Of a DNA stretch of 64,000 nucleotides, positions 16,762-30,197 are shown piece after piece. This DNA comes from Paenibacillus taiwanensis DSM 18679 (GTDB lineage: Bacteria > Bacillota > Bacilli > Paenibacillales > Paenibacillaceae). The notes under the pieces are model-generated. The model saw only the letters and a list, made by a program, of their open reading frames with translations, was not told the origin of the DNA and searched no databases. Location: NCBI RefSeq assembly GCF_000425125.1, contig NZ_AULE01000028.1, forward strand, positions 186,001-250,000. The letters run 5' to 3'. The translations under genes were made by a program, and so were the position numbers. The number at the start of each line of letters is the position of its first letter. The stretch's first letter is position 1.

Positions 16762-18483
16762 ATGCCTTTATCGTTTGATATCGCTACGGTTCCATTTAGC
16801 CGGTATGGCTCGTTTCTGACGATTTCGTATTTGAAAGCAGCGGGTTCACGTCCCGCAGGTATATATTTACGTACGGTTAGAGGTGGAGACCTGACGGCAG
16901 GAGCAGCTTTTCGAATTGAACTGCTAGAGAAGCAAATTCCTGTTGCTTATCAGGTTCAGGCAACGCCAACACACCTGCGATTAGAAAGTGCAGGGGGCTC
17001 TGTAGATCTGTGCATATGTAACGCGACTACGGTGAGATGGAAGACAGATGGAGTCGGCCTACGATTGACGCTAGAAGGTGGCGACTATGATTATGCGATG
17101 CAGTTGGCTGATGATCGTTGGGAAGTTAACAGCTTTTTAAATGAAGTGCGGTTCATGGCAAAATGTTTGCAAGGCGCTTTATCGGTTGATGCACCTTGGA
17201 ATCGTACGCGCTGCACACATGTGGCGCTTCAATTTGAGCCAGATGAGAGCGGGTGTGCCGAATTTACGATTGAGGAATATCGCACAGTGTGGCAGGAGTT
17301 TCCCCTTTCCACAACCTTTGAGCAGGACGTTGAGCAGGTTGCTGCTGAGTTTCAGCACTGGCTGGCAGGAACTTTGCAGGCAGGGAATTGTGCGTCAAGC
17401 AAGGGACGTGAGTTGGCTGCTTATATCACTTGGTCGTGTATCGTGCCTAAAGGAGGATATTTGACACGCCCAGCGATGTATATGTCCAAAAATTGGATGA
17501 CAAATATATGGAGCTGGGATCATTGCTTTAATGCGATGGCACTTATTCAATCCAATCCAGAATTAGCATGGGATCAGTTTATGATTTTCTTTGATCGACA
17601 AGATGAGAGCGGACTGCTGCCTGACTTTATGAACGATAAATATGCGTTGTGGAACTGTAATAAGCCGCCAATTCACGGCTGGACGCTGCTCTGGATGATG
17701 GAGCGCAGCAATTGGATCGGTGAGCGTCAACTTCTTGAGGTGTATGAGCCGCTAGCACGTTGGACAAGGTGGTGGTTCAATTACCGCGATGATGATCGTG
17801 ATGGTGTGCCACAATACAATCACGGCAATGATAGCGGTTGGGACAACAGTACGATTTTTCAGGAGCGAGGCGCGGTAGAAAGCCCTGATTTGTGTGCGTA
17901 TTTAGTGCTGCAATGTGAGGCGCTTATGCGGATTGCCGAGCGAATTGGCAGACCACATGACGGAACGGCATGGCGTAATCTGGGAGAGCGCACCTTAGCG
18001 CTTATGCTGGAGCATTTTTGGCATAACGGCGAAATGCGGGCGCTGCGTTCTGGCAGTCATGAGCCGCTTGGCGGAGACAGTCTGATCGTCTATTTGCCGA
18101 TTATAGTAGCAGACAGACTGCCAGCGGATGTAAAGGAGTGGCTCGTTACAGGCTTGGCTGATAGCTGTAAGTTTCTCGCTCCGCACGGGTTTGCGACAGA
18201 AAGCCTCAGCAGTGCGGCCTATGAGCCGGACGGTTATTGGCGCGGTCCGATATGGGCGCCTGTGATGATGCTGCTCGTGGATGGTTTAGTTCGCGCTGGG
18301 GAACGCGATTTGGCACAGACTGCTGCCGAGCGCTTCTGTCGTATGGCGGAGCAGAGCGGCATGGCGGAAAACTTTAATGCGAGGACTGGAGAGGGGCTGC
18401 GCGACCGTGCATTTACGTGGACGTCGAGCGTATATTTAATGCTTGTGCATGAATATGTTACGTCCGCATCGAGTGCAAGCTGA
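16762..18483 (+). CDS. (alpha/alpha)6-barrel glycoside hydrolase, GH63/MGH1-like
   Basis: AAGGGGGAG precedes ATG 16762. The 573-residue product has an N-terminal strand-rich domain (to about 190). A helical barrel follows with motifs typical of the GH63/GH37/glycogen-debranching group: TNIWSWDHCFNAMAL, GLLPDFMND, NHGNDSGWDNS (probable acid/base Asp) and a C-terminal MAENFNARTGEG. It has no signal peptide, so it acts inside the cell on imported oligosaccharide. Its neighbours (YesM/YesN, binding protein, permeases, beta-galactosidase) support that. The linkage cannot be read from sequence; an alpha-glucoside, alpha-mannoside or glucosylglycerate-type substrate is possible. Confidence 0.8.
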   Translation: MPLSFDIATVPFSRYGSFLTISYLKAAGSRPAGIYLRTVRGGDLTAGAAFRIELLEKQIPVAYQVQATPTHLRLESAGGSVDLCICNATTVRWKTDGVGLRLTLEGGDYDYAMQLADDRWEVNSFLNEVRFMAKCLQGALSVDAPWNRTRCTHVALQFEPDESGCAEFTIEEYRTVWQEFPLSTTFEQDVEQVAAEFQHWLAGTLQAGNCASSKGRELAAYITWSCIVPKGGYLTRPAMYMSKNWMTNIWSWDHCFNAMALIQSNPELAWDQFMIFFDRQDESGLLPDFMNDKYALWNCNKPPIHGWTLLWMMERSNWIGERQLLEVYEPLARWTRWWFNYRDDDRDGVPQYNHGNDSGWDNSTIFQERGAVESPDLCAYLVLQCEALMRIAERIGRPHDGTAWRNLGERTLALMLEHFWHNGEMRALRSGSHEPLGGDSLIVYLPIIVADRLPADVKEWLVTGLADSCKFLAPHGFATESLSSAAYEPDGYWRGPIWAPVMMLLVDGLVRAGERDLAQTAAERFCRMAEQSGMAENFNARTGEGLRDRAFTWTSSVYLMLVHEYVTSASSAS

Positions 18484-18634
18484 CCTCGTGAGACGATCTT
18501 AATGAAGGCTCATTAGCGTGTTCCTGCTGCCCGGGAGCGCGCTTTTTTGTTACAATTTTATATAGATTGCTGATAACGATTATGATAAACTTCATTTACT
18601 TCCGTTCGTGCAAGCCTCAAAGGAGAGGATAACG

Positions 18635-20356
18635 ATGTTTCGCTTGAATAGAACTTCGTTTGTCAGCCGACTGCCTGCGCCGCGCCGAAGCCTTCGTTTT
18701 AAGCTCGTTTTGTCGTTCCTTGCGGCCGCACTTGTGCCGCTAATATCGCTTGGCCTGTTATCATACGTAAAGTCGACGGAATTGCTTGACGAACAGCTTG
18801 GCAAATACGGGCATAACGCAGTGACTCAGCTTCAGTACCAACTGGATGCCGAATTAAGTCAATTGGAGATGACTGCGGGGTATGTGCACACCTTTTTACT
18901 GGACCCAACACGAGTCGTAATTGGACAGCAGGTGCCGAGTACCTACGCGGAGCTGCAAGAGCAGCGCAACTTAGAGGATTTTTTGAAAGCGCTTAAAACA
19001 TTGAAGTATCAAGGTATTTATATTGTGCTTCCCTCTGGTTATTACTTTGGAGAAAGCCTAATAAATACGAGTGAACTAGCAGAACAGAAATGGTGGCGTA
19101 CTTTGCCGGAGAACTATGCAGGCAAGTATTGGGCAGGCTTCTATACGTCAAGCCATTACGTAAGCAGTACGGATCAGCATACGCGGCTGCTTGGCCTGGT
19201 CATCCCGATTCGCAACCAGCAAGGATTGCTGCAAAATAGTCGGATTTTGATTGAAATGAAAGCAGATAAGCTCTTTGAGCTGTTCCACCTGTTTGAAAAA
19301 GATACACAGGCCGCCCTAACGATTCGAAATCAAGCGGGACAGGTAATGTATCAATCTGAACGTCAATATGAACCCAATCCGACGGATGTTGTATGGACGA
19401 GAGGACTTACGATGAATGATTGGCAAATCGAATCGAGGCTGCCATACGAACAATTTTATCAATCGTCAAATGTCATTCGTTCCTTCACCATAATCGGTTT
19501 GGTGGTCGCAGGGCTGGTGGCGCTGCTTTTGGGCTATTTCTTTTCCTCCCTCGTAACGAGGAGAATCAAGCGTCTTAAAGAGTCGATGCACCTCGCGGGT
19601 GCCGGTAGACTGCATACGCGAGTGCCTGAGCAGGAGCAAGATGAGCTTGGAGTGCTGGCACACAGCTTTAACCGTATGGTCGCCCAGATTCAGACGCTTG
19701 TAGAGGAGATTGGAAAGACGGAGCAGCAGAAGAAAGAGGCAGAGCTGCGAGCGTTTCACTATCAGATTAATCCGCACTTATTGTTTAATACGTTGAATAC
19801 GATTCAATGGAAGGCGCGCCTGCAAGGGAATGAGGAGATTCGCAGCATGCTTTTTCATTTAACAAGGCTGCTGGAGGGTAATCTGGATATTTCGCAAGAG
19901 CTGGTCACGCTGGAGCAGGAACTTGCGATTATTGATCATTTTCTTCACATCCAACGTGCTCGTTACGAGCATGAGTTTGGGTATGAGGAGCAGGTTGATC
20001 AGCAACTGCTGCATTACATGCTGCCAAGGATGAGCTTGCAGCCGCTGTTCGAAAATATATTTTTTCACGGATTTGAGGATGGGCAAGGTCGAATTACACT
20101 TGTGCTGAAAGAAGAAGGGAAAGAATTGATGCTGATCTTGCAGGATGATGGCAAAGGGATCGCTGAATCTACACTTTCGCGCTTAAAGGAAGGAGCTCCG
20201 CAACAAGCAGATGGCAGAGGGCTTGGGGTTGTTAACGTGGATCAAAGATTTAAGCTGCATTTTGGTCCTGCGTATGGCTTGACGATTGAATCTGTAGCAG
20301 GTGCAGGAACGACCATTATAATAAGGTGGCCAAAGAGAGTGGGGGGAGAAGCATGA
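18635..20356 (+). CDS. YesM-type sensor histidine kinase
   Basis: ATG 18635 follows AAAGGAGAGG; the longer frame from 18608 is unlikely. The 573-residue product has a membrane helix at about 23-44, an extracellular Cache-like sensor and a second helix near 280-306. Then come HAMP (SSLVTRRIKRLKESM), the His_kinase box FHYQINPHLLFNTLNTIQWK (His375) and an HATPase C-domain with QPLFENIFFHGFED. This class pairs with AraC-type response regulators to control carbohydrate uptake genes. It overlaps the regulator gene by ATGA. The outside ligand is probably the sugar or its binding protein. Confidence 0.93.
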   Translation: MFRLNRTSFVSRLPAPRRSLRFKLVLSFLAAALVPLISLGLLSYVKSTELLDEQLGKYGHNAVTQLQYQLDAELSQLEMTAGYVHTFLLDPTRVVIGQQVPSTYAELQEQRNLEDFLKALKTLKYQGIYIVLPSGYYFGESLINTSELAEQKWWRTLPENYAGKYWAGFYTSSHYVSSTDQHTRLLGLVIPIRNQQGLLQNSRILIEMKADKLFELFHLFEKDTQAALTIRNQAGQVMYQSERQYEPNPTDVVWTRGLTMNDWQIESRLPYEQFYQSSNVIRSFTIIGLVVAGLVALLLGYFFSSLVTRRIKRLKESMHLAGAGRLHTRVPEQEQDELGVLAHSFNRMVAQIQTLVEEIGKTEQQKKEAELRAFHYQINPHLLFNTLNTIQWKARLQGNEEIRSMLFHLTRLLEGNLDISQELVTLEQELAIIDHFLHIQRARYEHEFGYEEQVDQQLLHYMLPRMSLQPLFENIFFHGFEDGQGRITLVLKEEGKELMLILQDDGKGIAESTLSRLKEGAPQQADGRGLGVVNVDQRFKLHFGPAYGLTIESVAGAGTTIIIRWPKRVGGEA

Positions 20357-21591
20357 CAGTAAATGATCCGATTAAAGTGCTGTTAGTTGACGATGAAAGC
20401 ATTGTGCGGCGAGGCTTGAAGGCTACGGTAGATTGGACGCGTTACAATATGCAGGTCGTCGCTGACGCCCCAAACGGACAGAAGGGCTGGGAAGCTTTTC
20501 TGGAATTCAAGCCTGAAGTTATTATTACGGATATTGTCATGCCTGAGATGGATGGGATCGAGCTGGCCAAACGAGTGAAGCAGCAATGTCCAACGGCTAA
20601 AGTGCTGCTGCTTAGCTGTCATCGCGACTTCGAATATGCGCAGCAAGGAATTGCAATCGGGGCGTCAGGGTACTTGTTAAAGACCGCTTTTGAGGATGAG
20701 GAGCTTGATTTCTTTTTAAGCAAATTTAAAGAAGAATTGTCGGTGGGGCTTAAAGCGGTTGAAGTCGTACCAAACGATGACCGTGATCGTTGGAATGCCT
20801 CCTTTTATGCCTGGTTGTGCGGGTTTCGCAACGAATTCCGCAGTGAATTGGGGTTGCGCTGGAATGAACATTGGTCATGGATGAACGAGCCCCATGAAGT
20901 CTATTTGGCTAAGCTTTTTCCCTCTGGCGCCAATGCTGAGCGTGAATGTGATCAGGCGAGTAGTGACTCAGCCAGTCAGGCGCATTTGCTGTGGGAGGAA
21001 ATTGCGGGTCAATTCAAACAGGAATATAAACAGGACGGTTTTTTGGACATGGTGCCATGCGGAGCCGACCGCTGCTTTTATATGGTCAGCCAACAGGAAG
21101 GGCAGCAGTTGGAGCATATTCTAAAGGAATGGAAACACCGCAACGTGGACTTCTATTGGAGTCGAAGCGCTCCGTTACAAGGGATGGACGCATGGCTTCA
21201 AACTGTAACGATGCTGCATCAGGAAGCAGAGTTGGAGAAGCGATTCGAACTGCGTACGTATTCTTGGCCGGACACCATTACGTTGGCAGTCCGACTGACG
21301 GCTGACAATCTCCGTGAACCGTGGAGTGTGAGCGATCTCGCACACCGTGTGGGCTTGAGCAGAAGTCATTTCAGCACCTTATTTAAGAAAGTGACGGGGG
21401 AGAATTACGTTTCCTTTTTATATCGTATGCGATTAAAGACTGCAAAAAATTTGCTTGCTAACACCTCGATGACGTTACAGGAGGTAGCCGAGCAGATCGG
21501 TATGGTAGACGGCAAATATTTAAGCAAGTGGTTCAAGCGCTGTTGTGGCATGACGCCTACACAATTTAGAAACGGACAAAAAGCAGAATAA
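20353..21591 (+). CDS. YesN-type AraC-family response regulator
   Basis: ATG 20353 overlaps the kinase stop and is preceded by GGGGGGAG. The 412-residue product has a receiver domain (DDES at 13-16, phosphoacceptor Asp60 in VIITDIVMPEMDG), a divergent middle region and two AraC helix-turn-helix units at the end (DLAHRVGLSRSHFSTLFKKVTGENY and EVAEQIGMVDGKYLSKWFKRCCG). It should activate the adjacent binding-protein and permease genes. The cre-like site at 21677 sits in the same control region. Confidence 0.93.
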   Translation: MTVNDPIKVLLVDDESIVRRGLKATVDWTRYNMQVVADAPNGQKGWEAFLEFKPEVIITDIVMPEMDGIELAKRVKQQCPTAKVLLLSCHRDFEYAQQGIAIGASGYLLKTAFEDEELDFFLSKFKEELSVGLKAVEVVPNDDRDRWNASFYAWLCGFRNEFRSELGLRWNEHWSWMNEPHEVYLAKLFPSGANAERECDQASSDSASQAHLLWEEIAGQFKQEYKQDGFLDMVPCGADRCFYMVSQQEGQQLEHILKEWKHRNVDFYWSRSAPLQGMDAWLQTVTMLHQEAELEKRFELRTYSWPDTITLAVRLTADNLREPWSVSDLAHRVGLSRSHFSTLFKKVTGENYVSFLYRMRLKTAKNLLANTSMTLQEVAEQIGMVDGKYLSKWFKRCCGMTPTQFRNGQKAE

Positions 21592-21676
21592 CATCTATCA
21601 AAGTAGAAGTGACGGCATCTAAGAGGGGGCATAGGGGCGGACAAAATAACCCCAAAAAAGAAACAAATGACTGTTT

Positions 21677-21690
21677 TGAAAACGCTTTAT
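21677..21690 (+). promoter_or_regulatory. cre-like CcpA site before the binding-protein gene
   Basis: TGAAAACGCTTTAT matches 12 of 14 cre positions, 54 bp before the solute-binding protein start. Confidence 0.5.
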
Positions 21691-21744
21691 TTCTCTTAAA
21701 TTGAGGGTACGTCAACAACAACAATCAATTAGGGGGACGTACGG

Positions 21745-23025
21745 ATGAGCGCAAAGTTAAAATGGATAACCGTTCTAATGGTCATGTGTACAGCGATCTT
21801 GAGCGGATGCGGCGGCAGTCAGGGCAGCACGGGCAGTTCTTCAGATCAGCAAGGCAGCAAGTCGGAAAAGACGGTGCTGCGGTTTGCAACTTGGGATACA
21901 GGTGAGAGCCTCAAGGTGATGGAAAACATCGCAAAAGCGTTTGAAAAAGCGAATGCGAACGTAAAAGTACAGATTGAGCCTTATGCAGATGGATTTGATC
22001 AGAAGCTAGCAGCTTCCTTTGGGGCTAGCAACCCACCGGATGTCATGCTGATGTGGGATTTCCCAACTTATTATACGAATTTGGAGCCGCTTGATGACTA
22101 TATCGCCAAGGATGCGGGCTTAAAGCTGGATGACATCTATGAAAGTTTGTTTAATTATGTAAAGGTGGACGGGAAGAGTTATGGTATTCCGGCTGGCTTT
22201 TCCTCCCGTGCCGTCTACTATAACAAGAAACTTTTTGATGCAGCGGGTGTTCCACATCCTAAAGACGGCTGGTCATGGGATGATTTTAAGGCTGCGGCTG
22301 CCAAGCTGACGGATAAGTCCAAAAAGCAGTACGGCTTTGGTGTTCGTGCCGAGAATGATCCGTATGATATGCAAGGTTTTGTCTGGAGTAACGGCAGCAG
22401 CTTTATAAGTGATGACGGTAAGGCGATTGAGGGGTACATGAATAGTCCGGAAACGGCACAAGCGTTGCAGTTGTTCGGGGACATGGTTAAGGAGGGTTCT
22501 GCTGTACTCGTTGGTGGTAAAAACCAACTAAACGGCAACGATATTTTTAAAGCAGGCAAGTTGGCGATGTGGGAAAGTGGTGTCTGGCCGCTGGAAAGCT
22601 TTAAAGAAGCGAAAGTAGACTTTGGCACGGTTGAAATGCCTGCATTTAGCGGCAAGCCAGTGAAGGGTGTCATTGCGATGAGTGCAATCTCAGTAGCAAA
22701 GCAATCTAAGCAGAAGGAGCTGGCTTGGGAGTTCGTGAAGTTTTTTATTTCTGAAGAGGCAGTCAAAATGAAGAGTGATGCCGATCTGCCGATCCGCAAA
22801 AGTATTGTACAGGAAAAGAAGTTTGATCAGGACCCGCTATATAAGCCATTTTATACGATGCTGGAGCGTTCCGATAAGACACCTTCCTTTTTGTTGAACA
22901 AAAACTGGAAATTGGTGAATCGTCACCTGTCAACAGCCGTTGATGCAGTAATGTTAGGTCAAGAAGCACAGAAGGTATTGGATGCGGCTGTAAAGGATGC
23001 AAGCAAGTATATGGGGGAGAAGTAA
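21745..23025 (+). CDS. ABC sugar-binding lipoprotein (extracellular solute-binding family 1)
   Basis: The 426-residue product has a lipoprotein signal ending in the lipobox LSGC (Cys22), a Ser/Gly/Gln-rich linker and a family 1 solute-binding fold (VLRFATWDTGES, KAFEKANANVKVQIEPY, YGIPAGFSSRAVYYNKKLFD). It would be anchored to the outer face of the membrane and deliver an oligosaccharide to the permeases encoded downstream. AGGGGGAC precedes the ATG. A terminator and a second promoter region separate it from the permeases, so the protein can be made in excess. Confidence 0.93.
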   Translation: MSAKLKWITVLMVMCTAILSGCGGSQGSTGSSSDQQGSKSEKTVLRFATWDTGESLKVMENIAKAFEKANANVKVQIEPYADGFDQKLAASFGASNPPDVMLMWDFPTYYTNLEPLDDYIAKDAGLKLDDIYESLFNYVKVDGKSYGIPAGFSSRAVYYNKKLFDAAGVPHPKDGWSWDDFKAAAAKLTDKSKKQYGFGVRAENDPYDMQGFVWSNGSSFISDDGKAIEGYMNSPETAQALQLFGDMVKEGSAVLVGGKNQLNGNDIFKAGKLAMWESGVWPLESFKEAKVDFGTVEMPAFSGKPVKGVIAMSAISVAKQSKQKELAWEFVKFFISEEAVKMKSDADLPIRKSIVQEKKFDQDPLYKPFYTMLERSDKTPSFLLNKNWKLVNRHLSTAVDAVMLGQEAQKVLDAAVKDASKYMGEK

Positions 23026-23041
23026 GTCGTCCTCTTTTCAA

Positions 23042-23094
23042 AAAGGTGCTGTACCTGAAGTCATCACAAATGACATGGGGCAGTACCTTTTTTT
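23042..23094 (+). terminator. Terminator between binding protein and permeases
   Basis: AAAGGTGCTG (23042-23051) pairs with CAGTACCTTT (23081-23090), one wobble, followed by TTTT. An inner GTCAT/ATGAC pair extends the structure. It may be partial, letting some transcript run into the permeases. Confidence 0.7.
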
Positions 23095-23316
23095 GATGTG
23101 GAAACTTTTGAAGTGTACTGAACAGCCAAGGGTCAGTTTAACAGGCAAATTTGCATCGCAACACAGTTTTAGGTCTGTACAGCTCACGCTAGTGTACAAC
23201 GGTTAGATCGTACCTAACAATAGGGTGATATGAAGCGAACAATACGGCACCTATGCTAAAATTAAAGGCCGAGATTTACTAACAAAGTGCCCCCTCCAGC
23301 CAGACAGCCGTGTGTG

Positions 23317-23330
23317 TAAAAACGCTTACA
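23317..23330 (+). promoter_or_regulatory. cre-like CcpA site before the permease genes
   Basis: TAAAAACGCTTACA matches 13 of 14 cre positions and sits within the symmetric TGTAA...TTACA, 68 bp before the permease start. The remainder of the 23026-23397 gap has no gene. Confidence 0.55.
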
Positions 23331-23397
23331 ATCCAAATACAATAATACACAACGGGGGACGCCCCACATCGAATTAGGATGGAAAGGAACGAAGTCT

Positions 23398-24321
23398 ATG
23401 GAGACCAAAGTAAAAAGATCGACAAGCCTGCGTTTACAAAAGACGATTCCTTATTTGTTCATTATGCCGTGGATTATCGGGTTTATCGCTTTTACTCTCG
23501 GGCCCCTCATTTTCTCACTAATCATTAGCTTTTATGACTGGCCCATTGTAGGAGAGAAAACATTTGTTGGCCTTGCCAACTTTAAAGAAATGTTTACAGA
23601 TGATCCTTTGTTTTATACCTCATTGGAAGTAACTGTGAAGTTTGCCATATTATTTGTGCCACTGAATATCATTATTGCACTGCTGCTAGCTATGCTGTTG
23701 AACAAAAATGTTAAGGGAAGCGGACTGTTTCGAACGGCGTTTTATTTGCCTTCCGTCATTTCCGGTGTTGCACTGGCCATGATATGGGCTTGGGTTTACG
23801 ACGGAGAGTATGGCATCTTGAACTACTTCCTGTCGTTAGTAGGTATCGAAGGCCCGAATTGGTTAAACGATCCGACATGGGCCCCGATTGCGATGGTTAT
23901 CGCGAGCTTGTGGGGGCAAGGCACGATGATGCTTATTTTTTTGGCAGGTCTCAAAAATATTCCAAAAGACTTGTACGAAGCCTCTGCCATTGACGGTGCG
24001 GGCAAAGTGGCACAGTTTTTCAAAATTACGGTCCCTATGTTGTCACCGACCATCCTGTTTAACTTGATTACAACGATTATATCGGCTTTCCAGCAGCTAA
24101 CGCTGGCGTTAGTGTTGACAGGCGGCGGGCCGCTTCATTCCACTTATTTTTATGCCATGTATATGTATGAGAACGCTTTTAAATTTTCGAAAATGGGATA
24201 CGCCTCTGCTAACGCCTGGTTTATGTTCATTGTAGTTCTGCTGTTGACGATGATGGTGTTTAAATCATCTTCTGCCTGGGTGTACTATGAGGGAGAAATG
24301 AAAGCGGGACAGAAAGGATAA
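23398..24321 (+). CDS. ABC sugar permease, MalF/UgpA type
   Basis: The 307-residue product has six membrane helices and the permease EAA loop (LYEASAIDGAGKVAQFFKITVP), which contacts the ATPase. The N-terminus LQKTIPYLFIMPWIIGF is typical of CUT1 sugar permeases. GGAAAGGAACG precedes ATG 23398. It forms a heterodimer with the next gene. No ATPase gene is in the locus, which is usual for Gram-positive CUT1 systems that share a MsmX-type ATPase encoded elsewhere. Confidence 0.93.
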   Translation: METKVKRSTSLRLQKTIPYLFIMPWIIGFIAFTLGPLIFSLIISFYDWPIVGEKTFVGLANFKEMFTDDPLFYTSLEVTVKFAILFVPLNIIIALLLAMLLNKNVKGSGLFRTAFYLPSVISGVALAMIWAWVYDGEYGILNYFLSLVGIEGPNWLNDPTWAPIAMVIASLWGQGTMMLIFLAGLKNIPKDLYEASAIDGAGKVAQFFKITVPMLSPTILFNLITTIISAFQQLTLALVLTGGGPLHSTYFYAMYMYENAFKFSKMGYASANAWFMFIVVLLLTMMVFKSSSAWVYYEGEMKAGQKG

Positions 24322-24381
24322 GCTTGGGCGGGTCTCTTTCGTTCAATGTTTGGTTCCGCACTTAATAGATGGGGTGATCTT

Positions 24382-28589
<4,208 letters not shown>

Positions 28590-28607
28590 ATGAGGTGAGC
28601 CGACGGA

Positions 28608-29519
28608 ATGACACGTGCTTGGATCGCAAATTTATGTTTGCTGTTGGTTGCCTTTGTTTGGGGCTCCACTTTTATTATTGTGCAAAAGGCAGTACAAACA
28701 CTGCCGCCGCTGGCATTTAACGCGGTTCGCTTTTTAGGGGCAACGTTCCTATTTGTAATTATCATGATGTTGATGTACCGTCGTCGCAAATACAATTGGT
28801 CGCGCAAGCTGCTGCTACATGGCAGCTTGCTAGGCTGCTGGTTGTTTGGTGCCTATGCTTTGCAGACTATTGGACTTTTGCATACAACGACTACAAACAC
28901 AGGCTTTATTACTGGCATTTCGGTTGTGCTTGTTCCCTTTGCGATGCTGCTGTTTATGCGGCAGCGGCTTGCTTGGTCCACTTGGGCGGCGGCGATGATT
29001 GCCTTTGTAGGATTGTATTTGCTTACGTTTAATGGAGGCGTATTAACCTTTAATAAGGGGGATTTGCTCGTGTTTTTCTGTGCGATCTGCTTTGCATTGC
29101 AAATTGCTCTGACGGGTAAATATGCCCCTGTGTACGATACGCTGCCGCTTGTAATTGTACAATTAGGTACAGTGGGAGTGCTGTCGGCTGTCTTTTCTTT
29201 ATTCACAGAGTCGCTTGGTTCGCCTGCTGCCCTATGGACTTCGCTTACCAATTCCGATGTGCTGGTTGCACTTGCGGTATCTATTGGTCTCTCGACTGCG
29301 TTTGCTTTTTGGGCGCAGACATGGAGTCAGCGGTATACGTCAGCGACAAGAGTGGCCATCATTTATGCCACAGAGCCCGTATTTGCGGCCATTACAGGTG
29401 TCACATTTGCCAATGAGACGTTGGGGGGATGGGCAATTGTCGGCTGTGCACTTATTTTCGGTGGAATGGTATTGGCGGAAATTCGTTGGAAGCCAAAAAA
29501 ATCGACGATCTCCGCTTAA
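28608..29519 (+). CDS. EamA/DMT-superfamily transporter
   Basis: GAGGTGAG precedes ATG 28608, 18 bp after the beta-galactosidase stop. The 303-residue product has ten membrane helices in two EamA repeats (FVWGSTFIIVQKAV in the first, YATEPVFAAITG in the second). Such proteins export metabolites or amino acids; the substrate cannot be read from sequence. It may be a read-through passenger of the sugar operon or export a by-product. Confidence 0.88.
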   Translation: MTRAWIANLCLLLVAFVWGSTFIIVQKAVQTLPPLAFNAVRFLGATFLFVIIMMLMYRRRKYNWSRKLLLHGSLLGCWLFGAYALQTIGLLHTTTTNTGFITGISVVLVPFAMLLFMRQRLAWSTWAAAMIAFVGLYLLTFNGGVLTFNKGDLLVFFCAICFALQIALTGKYAPVYDTLPLVIVQLGTVGVLSAVFSLFTESLGSPAALWTSLTNSDVLVALAVSIGLSTAFAFWAQTWSQRYTSATRVAIIYATEPVFAAITGVTFANETLGGWAIVGCALIFGGMVLAEIRWKPKKSTISA

Positions 29520-29577
29520 CTATGCGTTTTAATGCGGCTAGCAGAGGCGGAGAAGTAGGGCGTATGATTAAAAATTA

Positions 29578-29621
29578 AAAGGCTGCACCGTTGTAGATCA
29601 TTCTACACCGGTACAGCCTTT
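29578..29621. terminator. Strong, probably bidirectional terminator
   Basis: AAAGGCTG (29578-29585) pairs with CAGCCTTT (29614-29621); inner CCG/CGG and GTAGA/TCTAC pairs make a long stem. A and T tracts flank it, and it separates the convergent EamA and DUF1328 genes. Confidence 0.85.
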
Positions 29622-29652
29622 GTTCGTTCTGTTGCAGACCGTTCGTGTAAAA

Positions 29653-29817
29653 TCATGGTGTCCTTCTACCAGTAAGTAACGATATGACAAACAAAATTAG
29701 GAAAATAAAGAAGAGTACTTTTGCAATCGAGGCTGCCGCCTCTACAATACCAAAAAATCCGAATATACCTGCGACAATTGCGATGATAAAAAAGAGCAAG
29801 GCCCATCTTAACATCAT
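29653..29817 (-). CDS. DUF1328-family small membrane protein
   Basis: The start is ATG 29817 with AAAGGAGTG upstream. The 54-residue product ([20 protein letters not shown]...) has two membrane helices and the [12 protein letters not shown] segment characteristic of DUF1328 (YtjA-like) proteins. They are small stress- or stationary-phase membrane proteins of unknown role. A sigma-B-like promoter lies 63 bp upstream, consistent with the stress island that follows. Confidence 0.88.
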   Translation of the reverse strand: MMLRWALLFFIIAIVAGIFGFFGIVEAAASIAKVLFFIFLILFVISLLTGRRTP

Positions 29818-29879
29818 ATTCACTCCTTTGTCCTCGTTAGTAAACAACTGTTGGATTGCTGTAGTTTGTTGCAGATTGT

Positions 29880-29906
29880 ATAACCAAATCAAAATCGGTT
29901 TGAAAC
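29880..29906 (-). promoter_or_regulatory. Sigma-B-like promoter for the DUF1328 gene
   Basis: On the minus strand GTTTCA (29906-29901), a 15-bp spacer and GGTTAT (29885-29880) match GTTTAA/GGGTAT at five of six bases each. Confidence 0.55.
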
Positions 29907-29931
29907 ATTTCTTATGTTATTTCATTTTTGT

Positions 29932-29957
29932 GATTCAATCGTCTTGTCTAGGGGTAT
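29932..29957 (+). promoter_or_regulatory. Sigma-B-like promoter towards the DUF948 gene
   Basis: GATTCA (29932-29937), a 14-bp spacer and GGGTAT (29952-29957). The -10 is perfect and the -35 is 4 of 6. It is back-to-back with the DUF1328 promoter and about 240 bp before the DUF948 start, leaving a long leader. Confidence 0.45.
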
Positions 29958-29988
29958 ACATGGTTAGTTCTATTCTTCTCTGTACCTG

Positions 29989-30123
29989 CAAATATGCATG
30001 CTCATATACATGCTAACATCCATGCATATTCGTAAATACACGCATCGTGACGGGCGAGCACGGTATGGCTAATATCGGAACATTTCGATCTATGTGCAGC
30101 AAATATGTACATATTCATATACA
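29989..30123 (+). repeat. Pair of direct repeats with internal palindromes in the DUF948 leader
   Basis: CAAATATG...TCATATACA occurs at 29989-30010 and again at 30100-30123. Within the first copy ATATGCATG (29992-30000) is inverted at 30021-30029. Within the second, AATATGTACATATT (30102-30115) is a perfect 14-bp palindrome. These could be paired protein-binding sites or a structured leader. Confidence 0.5.
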
Positions 30124-30197
30124 ATAAGAGTAAAGTTCTACTAGGATAGACTTATTAGCAGACATATCTATTCGTTGTGGGGAAGAGAGGGTGCAAA

